Assembly: GCA_046538735.1 (NCBI GenBank)
Contig: JBKHII010000004.1
Location: forward strand, 36,883-100,882
DNA: 64,000 nucleotides
Direction of reading: 5' to 3'
Origin: SLST01 sp046538735
Lineage (GTDB): Bacteria; Spirochaetota; Spirochaetia; DSM-27196; SLST01
Of this stretch, positions 1 to 8,489 are shown in pieces. The translations under genes were made by a program, and so were the position numbers. Position 1 is the first letter of the stretch; each line of letters opens with the position of its first letter. Under the pieces are notes generated by a model. It made no database searches. It was not told the origin of the DNA and saw nothing but the letters and a program-made list of their open reading frames with translations.

Positions 1-309
1 GAGGGGGTGCGCGAGCACGTCGCACGCGCCTCTTTGAACGGCGTCCACGACGCGTCGCAGGTTGACCGATCCGATCATGGCAACGACCGAAGAGCAACCG
101 GCGCCGAGGCTCATTTCGCCGAGCAGACCCATCGAATCGCACGCCTCGTCGTCCACGTTCAGAAAGACGACGTCGGGGGCGTGCTCCCGAACGTAGTCCA
201 TCGCCAGTCCCAGATGCTCGTAGTGCTCGACTCGATGCGTGGTTCCCAGAAGATGACTGATCACGCGATAGGACGTCCTCTCGGTATCAATTACGACCAT
301 CTGAGCCAC
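1..309 (-). CDS. Receiver-like domain protein, N-terminal part (runs off left edge)
   Basis: Reading leftwards from a GTG at 309 gives 103 codons with no stop, so the gene continues outside the window. The start is preceded by GGAG with 7 nt spacing; an ATG three codons further in is the alternative. The translation has the alternating strand/helix pattern of a CheY-like receiver (VVIDTE, then DVVFLNVDD, then GACDVLAHPL). The usual phosphoacceptor Asp at the end of strand 3 appears to be Asn (VFLN), and the Lys after strand 5 appears to be His (AHP). It therefore resembles a pseudo-receiver. The rest of the protein (HTH, sigma-54 AAA or another output) is not visible. It is divergent from the fxsA-like gene across a strong inverted repeat at 358-387. 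I am confident it is coding and moderately confident of the receiver fold. Confidence 0.6.
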   Translation of the reverse strand, partial: MAQMVVIDTERTSYRVISHLLGTTHRVEHYEHLGLAMDYVREHAPDVVFLNVDDEACDSMGLLGEMSLGAGCSSVVAMIGSVNLRRVVDAVQRGACDVLAHPL

Positions 310-357
310 GAAAAAACTCCAGCAGCCGAGACTACTACGGGATGCGGTACCGGTCAA

Positions 358-387
358 GGAAACTACGTATATCCATACGTAATTTCC
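358..387. promoter_or_regulatory. 13-bp inverted repeat between divergent genes (operator-like)
   Basis: GGAAACTACGTAT and ATACGTAATTTCC flank a 4-nt centre (ATCC); the arms pair with one mismatch. The dyad sits in the 128-bp gap between the divergent receiver-domain gene and the fxsA-like gene. It is markedly AT-richer than its surroundings and no poly-T follows either arm, so an operator or regulator-binding site is more likely than a terminator. The binding protein is unknown. Confidence 0.5.
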
Positions 388-437
388 TGCATGAATTCTC
401 CCTTGCGCGGCTCACCGTCCAGCGAGTAAGCTCTCGT

Positions 438-884
438 ATGGATCGCCGGCCCCTGCTCTACGGCCTCGTCAACTCGGACACGATGCTTCGGGCGATGCTT
501 GCAGGGCTGCTTGTTGCGCTCCTGCTGCTCGCGGACGGGTACGTCCTCGTACTCCTCTCGCGGCGCCTCGGAATCTACCTTCTCCTCGCGTGCGCGGCCT
601 CAACCGGACTGGTCGGCATACTGGTGATTGCATCCGCCCACCGAGCGGAGATCGATTCAATGCGCGCCGCCGTGGGTTCGGGCGACTATCCGCAACGCCA
701 GTTCCGCCGGTTGATACCGCTCGCGACGTCCGCCGCGCTGCTCCTGATACCCGGCTTCGTCACGGACACACTCGGTGTGCTACTCCTCGTTCGACCGGTC
801 GGCTGGGTCGTGGGCGCGTTGATCGAACGTCGATATCGGGACAGATTCCGAACCCTCTACGAGCATCTGCGAGTTCACCACTGA
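438..884 (+). CDS. fxsA: FxsA family membrane protein
   Basis: This is a 148-residue inner-membrane protein of the FxsA type, a small family named for suppression of F exclusion of phage T7; its wider role is unclear. The family shows as an N-terminal hydrophobic hairpin followed by a charged stretch (about 70-95) and the hallmark LLLIPGFVTDTLGVLLL near residues 100-116. The ATG at 438 is used, but an in-frame ATG at 483 would give a protein starting directly at the first membrane segment, as many FxsA proteins do. Neither start has a clear ribosome binding site. It stands alone on the + strand, divergent from the receiver-like gene and convergent with the WecG-like gene. Confidence 0.75.
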   Translation: MDRRPLLYGLVNSDTMLRAMLAGLLVALLLLADGYVLVLLSRRLGIYLLLACAASTGLVGILVIASAHRAEIDSMRAAVGSGDYPQRQFRRLIPLATSAALLLIPGFVTDTLGVLLLVRPVGWVVGALIERRYRDRFRTLYEHLRVHH

Positions 885-903
885 GCCGAACGCCGGAAAC
901 GGC

Positions 904-1662
904 CTACAGACGGAAGAGCTTGAAGATACCGAGCGTGAGCAGGAACCAGAGATAGACGAAGAGCCTGAGCCCGCGCCACGGTCTGCGAAGCAGATCGGGA
1001 ACGAAGTCGAGACCCCGTTTGAACGCGGTGCGGGATCCGCGGGCGCGCCGCTCCGAGAAGATATCGAATACCTCCGACGAGTAGAGAAACACGCTCGGAC
1101 TGAGCCGCGAGCGATGACGCGCCACCCACCGGTCGCCGCCGGGAGCGCCGGCACCCACGAGGACAAAGTCGGGATTCGCTTTGCGAATCGCGGTGATGAT
1201 ATCCGGTTCAACGTGCTTCCCGTAGTAGCCGGTGTACCGCCCAACGAAGCGGAGCCCCGGAAACGTCTCGCGCAGGTTCTGCTCGACTGTCCGGAGCGCC
1301 GGCGCCGAGCCGCCGAGCAGATACACCGAACGGCTGCGCTGCTCGAGCGCGCCGAGAACACGGATCACGAAGTCGAACGGCATGTAGCGATGGGGACGCC
1401 GTCTGCGAAGGAAGCGCGCGGCGAACACGATGCTCTTTGAGACGGGAATGACGAGATCGGCGTCACGCAGACAGGCGCGATACGAACGGTCGCGGCGGGC
1501 GCGCATGAAGTCCCACCACCGGATGAGCGCGATCTGAGCCACGCCGTCCTTCGCAACGAGATCATCGATTGCCGAGGATAACTGCTCCTCGTCCAATACG
1601 TCGACCGCAACACGCATGACGTCGAGTCGCCGTACGTCCGTTACGGACTTGCCGGTTGCCAC
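904..1662 (-). CDS. WecG/TagA/CpsF-family glycosyltransferase-like protein with altered catalytic motifs
   Basis: This 252-residue protein has the fold signature of the GT26 family, which adds N-acetylmannosamine-type sugars to lipid-linked precursors: a YLLGG motif near 114, RYTGYYG near 142, and PDFVLVGAGAPGG near 164-176. The C-terminal basic and hydrophobic tail (about 205-252) resembles the membrane-docking appendage of TagA. The active-site positions look unusual: the usual T-x-N is I-R-W (47-49), the PDG motif is PVS (73-75), and the Q-E after GAP is G-D. It may therefore have a changed donor or no transferase activity. It overlaps rsmE by 22 nt and is the last gene of the ctp-rsmE operon. 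Confidence 0.75.
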   Translation of the reverse strand: MATGKSVTDVRRLDVMRVAVDVLDEEQLSSAIDDLVAKDGVAQIALIRWWDFMRARRDRSYRACLRDADLVIPVSKSIVFAARFLRRRRPHRYMPFDFVIRVLGALEQRSRSVYLLGGSAPALRTVEQNLRETFPGLRFVGRYTGYYGKHVEPDIITAIRKANPDFVLVGAGAPGGDRWVARHRSRLSPSVFLYSSEVFDIFSERRARGSRTAFKRGLDFVPDLLRRPWRGLRLFVYLWFLLTLGIFKLFRL

Positions 1663-2420
1663 TGGGCACGCTCCAGTATGAGAATTCGAATCGCAGCGGC
1701 TGCGAAGAGCCCCGCGCTCTCTGCGCGCAACACCTGCGGACCGAGCCAGAGCGACGAGAAACCCGCGCGAAGAAGGTAATCGACTTCCGGAGGCGAGAAC
1801 CCGCCTTCCGGGCCGACAACGAGCTCGATCGCTCTCGGAACCTCGCCAAGATAGCCGTGAAGCGAGGTCTGTGCAAGGGGCTCGGGATGGAGAAACAAGG
1901 ATAGCGCCGACGCCGAGGGTTGAACGCGCCCGAGCGACTCCGGCTCGAGCACCCGCGCCGGCTGTCCGGCGCCGCTTTGTTGCACCGCCTCACGGGCGAT
2001 GCGCTGCCACCGATCAAGTCGCGCGCCGCCGCCCTCGGGGCGAACGATGGTTCGCTCGGTCACGATGGGCACGACGGTCGTCACGCCCGCCTGCACGAGC
2101 TGCCGGAGCGGCTCGTCGAACTTGCGCCCCTTCGGGATCGCCTGGTACAGCGTGACAGGAGGAAGGTCGACGACCGTTCCGAGCCCGACCGCGGGCTCGC
2201 CGTCGTCATCCGAGTCGGCCGGCTCGTCCAACCGAATGAGAAAGCGGTCCCCTGCATCGTCCACGACGCAACCGGTCCACCGACGAGCCGCGTCGTCCAG
2301 CACCGGGAAGGTATCGCCGGGGCCCAGGCGAAGGACGCGGGCGAGGTAGTGGTGGTCCTCGCCCGCGATCTCGACCTGCTCCCCCGCGCTGCGCTCGCCC
2401 GACAGCAGCAGTTGCCGCAT
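1641..2420 (-). CDS. rsmE: 16S rRNA m3U1498 methyltransferase
   Basis: RsmE uses S-adenosylmethionine to methylate N3 of U1498 in 16S rRNA on the assembled 30S subunit. The 259-residue length fits the family. An N-terminal PUA-like region (about 1-75) contains HHYLARVLRLGPGD. The SPOUT knot follows with KGRKFDEPLRQLVQAGV, VVGPEGGFSPPEV (from 201) and LGPQVLRAESA (from 226), the conserved SAM-binding trefoil loops. The start codon overlaps the stop of ctp by one base (TGATG), showing translational coupling. A housekeeping gene placed between a protease and a glycosyltransferase-like gene says little about function. Confidence 0.95.
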   Translation of the reverse strand: MRQLLLSGERSAGEQVEIAGEDHHYLARVLRLGPGDTFPVLDDAARRWTGCVVDDAGDRFLIRLDEPADSDDDGEPAVGLGTVVDLPPVTLYQAIPKGRKFDEPLRQLVQAGVTTVVPIVTERTIVRPEGGGARLDRWQRIAREAVQQSGAGQPARVLEPESLGRVQPSASALSLFLHPEPLAQTSLHGYLGEVPRAIELVVGPEGGFSPPEVDYLLRAGFSSLWLGPQVLRAESAGLFAAAAIRILILERAQWQPASP

Positions 2421-3877
2421 CAGCGCCGCGAGACCTCACCGGCGCGCAGCAATCGCACCGCATCCTGAAGCACTTCGTCGAACTCCAGGTCGTATACCAT
2501 CTGAACGTTCTGCTGCCGGTTGATCTCGTCGCGAATCGTGATCTCGATCCATCGGTCGCGAAGATCGAACCCGTCGTCCTGGAGCTCCTCCACGAACGCG
2601 TCGATCTCCGCCTCGGTCGCCTGGAGATTCGCGGTCACCCATTCACCCACGCGGTTGCTCGTGATGAGCTGGGCGTACTCGTCCGCCTCATCTTCCGTGA
2701 GCTTCGGGGGTTCCACGACGAGATCGGGATCCACGCCGGCCTCGTCGATGTACCTGCCGCTGGGCAGGTAGTAGCGCGACATCGTCAACCGGAAGCCGCC
2801 GTTGCCGATCTGGCGGACCTGCTGCACGCTACCCTTTCCGTAAGTCGTCTGGCCCACGAGATAGGCGCGGTCGCGGTCCTGCAGCGTCCCGGCGAGAATC
2901 TCTGCGGCGCTCGCGGAGCCGCCGTCGATGAGGACGACGATCGGAAGATCGTCGTCCACGGCGATCCCACGGTCGGCGGTAAACCGTTCGTTCTCCCCCG
3001 GGACGCGACCGGACGTGCCCACGATCGTGCCGCGCTCGAAGAAGAGATCCGCAACGTCCACGACGCTGTCCAGAACGCCACCGGGATTCGAGCGCAGGTC
3101 GATGATCATGCTCTCGAAGTCGTTGGATTCAAAGAAGTCGATCGCTTCCAGCACGCGCTCCTCGGTTCGCGGAGTGAACTGGATGATGCGCAGGAAACCG
3201 ATCTCGCCCGGAATCATCTCGAACTTCACCGTGGGTACCTCGATGATCGCGCGCTCGAGCGTGAGCGGGAATTCCGCCCGCGACCCGCGCCGAATACGAA
3301 TCGTGACCTCGGTGCCCGGGGTGCCGCGCAGTTGATTCACGACTTCGTCTATCGTGAGGCCGTTGGTACTCGTGAACTCCTCGTCCGACTCGTCGCGTAT
3401 GCCCACGATGAGGTCGCCGGCTCGCACGCCGGCTCGAAAGGCGGGTGTATCCTCGATCGGGGAGACGACCTCTACGAACCCGGCGGCCTCGTCGTCCTCC
3501 TCGGTCTGCTCCTTGGCGATGTACATGCCCACGCCGCCGAACTCTCCGGCGGTCGTATCGGTGAGCGCGCGCATTTCGTCGGCGTCCAGGTATGCCGAGT
3601 ACGGATCGTCCAGACTCTCGAAGAGGCCTTCGAGCGCTCCTTCGAGCAAGACGTCGGGATCCACCTCTTCAACGTAGTTCTGCTGCACGAACCGAAGGAC
3701 GCTCTCGAACACGTCCACAATGCGGTCGGTTTCCGAATGTTGTTGCGCGAAGACGTTCGGGGCGAACGCAACGGCGAGAACGGCCGTGATGAGCACGACC
3801 GAAACGGTGCCCCACACCGCCCGTTCACGCAGTTTCCGCCTGTGCGTTGCCTCATTCCCTGATTGATCGTATGCCAT
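2420..3877 (-). CDS. ctp: C-terminal processing serine protease (S41 family)
   Basis: This is a 485-residue S41 peptidase with an N-terminal membrane anchor (about 20-44), so the protease faces the periplasm. It has an S41 N-terminal helical region, a PDZ domain (about 115-205), and a catalytic core with the GSASAAE motif (nucleophile Ser323) and TYGKGSVQ (general base Lys348). The Ser-Lys spacing of 25 residues matches CtpA/D1 protease. The family trims or degrades envelope proteins from the C terminus. I start at the ATG at 3877 rather than 3910, because a TATACT box lies 8 nt upstream of it and would sit inside the longer frame. It is the first gene of a three-gene operon with rsmE. Confidence 0.9.
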   Translation of the reverse strand: MAYDQSGNEATHRRKLRERAVWGTVSVVLITAVLAVAFAPNVFAQQHSETDRIVDVFESVLRFVQQNYVEEVDPDVLLEGALEGLFESLDDPYSAYLDADEMRALTDTTAGEFGGVGMYIAKEQTEEDDEAAGFVEVVSPIEDTPAFRAGVRAGDLIVGIRDESDEEFTSTNGLTIDEVVNQLRGTPGTEVTIRIRRGSRAEFPLTLERAIIEVPTVKFEMIPGEIGFLRIIQFTPRTEERVLEAIDFFESNDFESMIIDLRSNPGGVLDSVVDVADLFFERGTIVGTSGRVPGENERFTADRGIAVDDDLPIVVLIDGGSASAAEILAGTLQDRDRAYLVGQTTYGKGSVQQVRQIGNGGFRLTMSRYYLPSGRYIDEAGVDPDLVVEPPKLTEDEADEYAQLITSNRVGEWVTANLQATEAEIDAFVEELQDDGFDLRDRWIEITIRDEINRQQNVQMVYDLEFDEVLQDAVRLLRAGEVSRR

Positions 3878-3885
3878 GCAGCTCA

Positions 3886-3891
3886 AGTATA
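3886..3891 (-). promoter_or_regulatory. -10 box (TATACT) 8 nt before the ctp start
   Basis: Read on the minus strand, TATACT is followed by 8 nt and then the ATG of ctp, so transcription would begin at or next to the start codon. No good -35 hexamer is visible at 16-18 bp. It is one of many start sites here with this leaderless arrangement. Confidence 0.45.
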
Positions 3892-3914
3892 CTGTCACTC
3901 GATTGTACATTCTA

Positions 3915-3943
3915 TTGACCGCGGCCTACTCGCGCCGTACACT
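3915..3943 (+). promoter_or_regulatory. Promoter TTGACC-17-TACACT for the 3951 gene
   Basis: TTGACC (3915-3920), a 17-bp spacer and TACACT (3938-3943) make a good sigma-70-type promoter. The expected transcription start is 3950-3951, coinciding with the ATG at 3951, so the message would be leaderless. Confidence 0.6.
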
Positions 3944-3950
3944 CCGCCGC

Positions 3951-4376
3951 ATGGGTGGACACCGTATCGCCATGATAGGAGGGGGCGTCTGGAGCCTCTT
4001 CCGATTCGTCGTCGTCACCCTGCTCGTCCTACGGCTCGTCCCTGAGGATCCGCTCTTCAGGCACAATGTGCTCTGGGTCGGCGCGCCGGCGCTGGTGATC
4101 ACTGCGCTCTTCCTGGGAAGCGCATTCTTCCGGCACGCGGCGCGGCACTACGTGCCGCTGCTTCGGATCGGCATGCTGATCGCCGCAGTCACGGACGCCA
4201 TCGTCGTTCTCACGGGCAGCTACGTGCCCGCCGCCGAGCGCGCCGGAATAGCTGTGGGCGAGGTATCGCGCCTCATCTTCATTATCACGTATGGGATTCT
4301 GGCGGTCGACTTGCTCATCTTCGCGGGCCTGATATCATATGGAGACATGGAGCGAACGCGCGGGGAGGCGGAGTAG
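3951..4376 (+). CDS. Small integral membrane protein upstream of the ParA-FapA pair
   Basis: This 141-residue protein has four predicted membrane helices (about 13-30, 43-62, 72-92, 107-128) and a short charged tail. I do not recognise the family. The ATG at 3951 is chosen because a TTGACC-17-TACACT promoter places the transcription start on it; an ATG at 3972 is an alternative. Its TAG stop shares one base with the GTG of the next gene, so it is translationally coupled to the ParA-like ATPase, FapA and lgt. The context suggests a membrane partner of that operon, but this is inference. Confidence 0.65.
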   Translation: MGGHRIAMIGGGVWSLFRFVVVTLLVLRLVPEDPLFRHNVLWVGAPALVITALFLGSAFFRHAARHYVPLLRIGMLIAAVTDAIVVLTGSYVPAAERAGIAVGEVSRLIFIITYGILAVDLLIFAGLISYGDMERTRGEAE

Positions 4377-5515
4377 TGCAGATTCTCCCGATTGCGAGCG
4401 GGAAAGGCGGAGTCGGCAAGTCGCTTCTGGCGGCGAACCTCGCGATCGTCCTTTCGCGAGCAGGTAAGGACGTCGTTCTCGCGGACCTCGATTTCGGAGG
4501 ATCGAACCTCCACCTCATTCTCGGCGTGCGCGGCGTGAGCGCGGGCGTGGGCGCGGTCGTCAACAACCCGGACGTCGACTTTGCGGACGTGGTCCTGGAG
4601 ACCGAGTACGAGAATCTCCGGTTCATTCCGGGCGACGGCGAGATCCCGGGAATCGCCAACCTGGGAGCGGGACAGAAGCGAAAGCTGATCCGACGCCTCC
4701 GGTCGCTCGAAGCGGATTATCTGGTCCTGGACCTGGGAGCCGGGACGAGCTACAACGTGATGGACTTCTTCCTGCTGTCACGGCAGGGCATCGTCGTAAC
4801 CACGCCTACCCCCACGGCGCTCGTGAACGCGTACCTCTGCATCAAGAACGCGCTCTTCCGCCTGCTGAACACATCGTTCAAGCGGGGAAGCGACGCGGAT
4901 CAGGCGCTGAAGCAGATCACGAAGGACACCGAGCATCTGCAGCGTGTCTATCTGCCCGACCTCGTGTCGCGCCTGGAGAAGTTCGACCCGGAGAGCGTGG
5001 CGCGATACCGCACCACGGCGGGCATGTTCCGGCCACGACTCGTGCTCAACATGCTGGACGACCCGAAGGATGCGGACAAGGTGACGCGGCTTCGCCACAG
5101 TTGCTCCCAGTACCTGGGTCTCGAGCTCGAGCATCTCGGCGTCATGTATCGTGACGATCTGCAGGACATCTCGCTCGGAGCACGTCTCCCAATCGTGCTG
5201 TACAAGCCGAACAGCGTTCTGTCGCAGGCGATCTTCCGCATCGGAGACAAGATCATGGAGCTCGCTTCCGAGGACGAGGAGGGCTGGTTCAGCTCGGACG
5301 AGAGCTTCGAAGTCGCGGAGGCGGAAGCGGAAGCCGACTTCGAGATCAAGAGCGACTACGTGAATGAGCTGCTCCATACGGGGGCGCTCAGCCACGGAGA
5401 TCTGCTCGAGACCGTGAAGTCGCAGCAGATCGAGATCAACCAGCTCAGAAAACAAAACGACCTCCTGAAAGCGAAACTCGTGAAAGCGGCGAACCAGGGG
5501 TTCGACGTTCGGTAA
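4376..5515 (+). CDS. MinD/ParA-like P-loop ATPase with C-terminal coiled coil
   Basis: The 379-residue protein opens with the deviant Walker A motif GKGGVGKS (9-16), followed by LADLDFGGSNLHLILG (switch I region) and VLDLGAGTSYNVMD (Walker B region), typical of MinD/ParA/FlhG ATPases. Residues past about 300 are acidic, and the C terminus (about 340-370) is a heptad-like coiled coil. Such ATPases position large complexes at membranes; FlhG relatives set flagellar number. The GTG at 4376 is preceded by GGAGGCGGAG and overlaps the upstream stop by one base. It is followed after 4 nt by the FapA-type gene. A role in placing a flagellar or envelope structure is plausible, not shown. Confidence 0.85.
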   Translation: MQILPIASGKGGVGKSLLAANLAIVLSRAGKDVVLADLDFGGSNLHLILGVRGVSAGVGAVVNNPDVDFADVVLETEYENLRFIPGDGEIPGIANLGAGQKRKLIRRLRSLEADYLVLDLGAGTSYNVMDFFLLSRQGIVVTTPTPTALVNAYLCIKNALFRLLNTSFKRGSDADQALKQITKDTEHLQRVYLPDLVSRLEKFDPESVARYRTTAGMFRPRLVLNMLDDPKDADKVTRLRHSCSQYLGLELEHLGVMYRDDLQDISLGARLPIVLYKPNSVLSQAIFRIGDKIMELASEDEEGWFSSDESFEVAEAEAEADFEIKSDYVNELLHTGALSHGDLLETVKSQQIEINQLRKQNDLLKAKLVKAANQGFDVR

Positions 5516-5519
5516 GGCA

Positions 5520-8489
5520 ATGGCAAAGCAGAAGGCTGAAGCGACGGGCCATCTCGAGATAGCGCTCGACGACCGGGCTCTCGAGGCGACGGCGAAATTC
5601 GTTCCCGGTGAGGGTGAAACGTGGGACCCTGATCGCCTGATTGAGAAGATGCGTGGCGTGGGGATCGTGGAGGGGTTCAAGCCCGACGATCTGCGCCGCA
5701 CCTTCGCGCTGGTACTGCAGAGGGGCAAGGCAGAGCCCTTCGTCGTCGCGCGCGGCGTGAAGCCGGTGGACCCGAAGCCGGAGCGGGCACGCTTCCTGGA
5801 CATCGGTATCCCCTCCGATCTCCGCGACCAGGCGAATCTCGTACTCTCACAGGCGGCCCCTCCCGAGATCTCGATTGAGAAGAAAGAGCGGATCAAGAAG
5901 CAGAAGACCGTGACCAGGAAACCGAAGCTTCCCTTCCTCCCGGCGAAGGAAGAGACGGTCTCCTACACGGAGGAGCGGGTCCATCGGGAGCGCGTCTACG
6001 TAGACCCAACGGTGGAGAAGACCGGCTACGCGACCGAGGGTCAGAAGGTCGGAATGGTGGAAGGAAAGGACGAGGGAGAGGCCGGCAGGAGCGTCACCGG
6101 TGAGCTCGTGCCTTCCCGGAAGCTCGCCGACCCGTACTTCTACTGCGGCACCGGTCTGGAGCGTCGCCGGGACGAGCTCTTCGCGACGTACGAGGGGTTC
6201 GTGCGCGTCGGCACCAACTGGGCGGACGTGGTTCCGTTCGAAACGCACGACTGGGAGGTGACGCTCTCGCAGGACAAGGGAACGTGCTATCTCAGCTTTG
6301 ACCCCGGACACGCGCACGCGCGCCCGCCCACGCCCGAAGAGATACGCGAGGCGGCGGAATCGCAGGGATACCCGAGCGACCGGCTGCTGGACGACCAGTC
6401 CCTTGCGGATCTCGTGGCGCACGCAGTGGCGAGCCGGGAGCCGATCGAGAAGGAGCCGCTCACGTCCAGTCGGGATGCCGCCTTTGACATCCGTGTTGCG
6501 GACGACCGGCTCCGCGCGGTGCTCGATATCCACAAGGGAACCGGTCACGGAAAGAAGCTCAATCTGAGAGAGCTCGGCACGGCGATTAAGCAGAGCAGCC
6601 TCGTCAGGCTCGACTTCGACAAGATCAAGGCGGACATCGGCGCCTTCCTCCAGAGCACGGATACCGAGCTCATCGGCTACGTGCTCGCGGAGGGAACGAC
6701 TCCGACTCCGGGCCCGGAGCGGACGCTCGACTTCAGCGTTCGTTTTCTGCCGGCCGACGAGGCTGCGGAAATGGTGAATCATCTGAAGGAACGACTGGAG
6801 CGAGCCGGCGTTGAGAGTGCCGGGGCGTTTCCGCCGGAGACGATCGAGGACGTGGGCAACGTAGAGCGGGACCAGCGGATCCTCACGGTCTCCCCTCCCG
6901 TTCCGGGACAGCCGGGAGTGGACGTATACGGCCGGCAGACCGCGGGACAGAGCGCTGCAGAGCCTCCAATGGAGCTCTACGAACACCTCGAGCAGAAGGG
7001 AAACGTCGTGATCTCGACGGTCGCCGGCATGCTGCATCGCGGATGGCGCGAAGGAACGGTTTTGCTGCGGGTCCTTCCGCACGCGGACGGACGCGTGCGC
7101 GTACGGATCACGGAGAACCGAATGGCGGCGATGATCACGATGGTGCCGCCGGTCGGGACGGGTCGGCCGCTCGACTTCGATCAGGTGCGCGAAGCGATCA
7201 AGGAGGCCGGCGTCTCGAGCGGCGTTCGCGAGGAGATGCTCATCCGCGCGTGGGAGCAGACCGCCGAGGGTCGCGAGATTCGAGACCTCATCTTCGCGCG
7301 GGGCAAGCACGTGGAAACCGGTGGCGAGGGTGAGCTCGAGATGCTCGTGGATCTCGCTTCCGGGAAGAGCATGACGATCCTCGCGGACGGCAGGGCGGAC
7401 TTTCGGAACCAGGATCGAATAACCACGGTCTCGCAGGGGACCGAGGTCGCGCGAATCCGTCCGCCCGCGGACAAGGACCGCGAAGGTTGGGACGTGCTCG
7501 GCGCGAAGCTGAGCCCGGACACGGCGGAGGCGGTCGAGGTTGAGGCGGGTCAGAACGTCGCGATCCGCGAGGAGCCGGGAGGCTCACGCCTGCTCGTCGC
7601 CGAGATAGACGGCGAGCTCGTCTTCGAACAGAACCGCTTCGAGGTCCGCGCGGCACACGCGGTCAACGGCGACGTGGACCTTCACACGGGCAACGTCAGG
7701 TTTCCGGGAAACGTCACGGTAAAGGGCTCGGTCCGCACCGGCTTCTACGTGATGGCGCAGGGCGGCATCCAGGTGGGAGAGCTCGTTGAGGCTGCCTTGC
7801 TGAGCGCGGACGGCGACATCCTCGTGAATCAGGGCGTGAAGGGCGGAGGCAAAGCCGTGCTTCGCACGAAAGGAACCGTCGGCGTGACCTTCGCCGAACA
7901 GGCAACGATCCTCGCGGTGGGAAACGTGCAGGCAAAGAACTCGCTCGTCCACTGCCAGGTGAAGTCGAACGGCAAGGTCCGGATGGTGGGAGACAAGGGA
8001 AGCGTCGTGGGTGGGCGGATCCGGGCGCGGGAGGGCCTGGAGACGTACAACCTGGGCTCCGAACGAGGCGCCAAGACGATGGTCGAGTTCGGCCAGAACT
8101 ACCTCATCGCGGACAAGATCGAGAGCGAAGAGCGCGAGATGGAGAAGCTCAAACGTGAGATCACCCGCATCGACATGGAGATGAAGGACATCGAGCGGTC
8201 GGGAACTCGCGCGGCCCTGGACAAGCTTCACGCCCGGAAGCTGCAGCTTCTCAAGCTGCTCGAGCGCCGGGGTCTCCAGGTCTTCACGTACCGGGAGCGC
8301 TTCGAGGAGCACCACGACTCGCAGATCGTGGTCAAAGGAACGATCTACCCCGGCGTCACGATCGAGACGCACGGTCGTGTCTGGGAGATCACCGAGCCGA
8401 AGAAGAACGTCGTCATCACGTTCAGCCCGGAGACCGGGCGAATCGAGGAACGGAGCGCGTCCAAGCAGGCTGTCGCGGAAGGATCATGA
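5520..8489 (+). CDS. fapA: FapA-type (DUF342) protein, extended form
   Basis: This is a 989-residue protein of the FapA/DUF342 family, annotated elsewhere as flagellar assembly protein A, though its molecular function is poorly known. The DUF342 beta-helical core lies roughly at 640-870 with repeated short strands such as GNVTVKGSVRTGF, GGIQVGELVEA and GDILVNQGVKGGG. A coiled-coil segment follows (about 875-920), then a final beta domain ending near EPKKNVVITFSPETG. The N-terminal half contains two copies of a related domain, with charged linkers around 115-165, making it about twice the length of common FapA proteins. It starts 4 nt after the ParA-like gene and overlaps lgt by 4 nt (ATGA), so the three are co-translated. 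No signal peptide is seen. Confidence 0.85.
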   Translation: MAKQKAEATGHLEIALDDRALEATAKFVPGEGETWDPDRLIEKMRGVGIVEGFKPDDLRRTFALVLQRGKAEPFVVARGVKPVDPKPERARFLDIGIPSDLRDQANLVLSQAAPPEISIEKKERIKKQKTVTRKPKLPFLPAKEETVSYTEERVHRERVYVDPTVEKTGYATEGQKVGMVEGKDEGEAGRSVTGELVPSRKLADPYFYCGTGLERRRDELFATYEGFVRVGTNWADVVPFETHDWEVTLSQDKGTCYLSFDPGHAHARPPTPEEIREAAESQGYPSDRLLDDQSLADLVAHAVASREPIEKEPLTSSRDAAFDIRVADDRLRAVLDIHKGTGHGKKLNLRELGTAIKQSSLVRLDFDKIKADIGAFLQSTDTELIGYVLAEGTTPTPGPERTLDFSVRFLPADEAAEMVNHLKERLERAGVESAGAFPPETIEDVGNVERDQRILTVSPPVPGQPGVDVYGRQTAGQSAAEPPMELYEHLEQKGNVVISTVAGMLHRGWREGTVLLRVLPHADGRVRVRITENRMAAMITMVPPVGTGRPLDFDQVREAIKEAGVSSGVREEMLIRAWEQTAEGREIRDLIFARGKHVETGGEGELEMLVDLASGKSMTILADGRADFRNQDRITTVSQGTEVARIRPPADKDREGWDVLGAKLSPDTAEAVEVEAGQNVAIREEPGGSRLLVAEIDGELVFEQNRFEVRAAHAVNGDVDLHTGNVRFPGNVTVKGSVRTGFYVMAQGGIQVGELVEAALLSADGDILVNQGVKGGGKAVLRTKGTVGVTFAEQATILAVGNVQAKNSLVHCQVKSNGKVRMVGDKGSVVGGRIRAREGLETYNLGSERGAKTMVEFGQNYLIADKIESEEREMEKLKREITRIDMEMKDIERSGTRAALDKLHARKLQLLKLLERRGLQVFTYRERFEEHHDSQIVVKGTIYPGVTIETHGRVWEITEPKKNVVITFSPETGRIEERSASKQAVAEGS

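Noticed and set aside
7..429. 140-codon + strand frame at the left edge
   Set aside because: Antisense to the receiver-like gene, which has a good ribosome binding site and a recognisable fold pattern.
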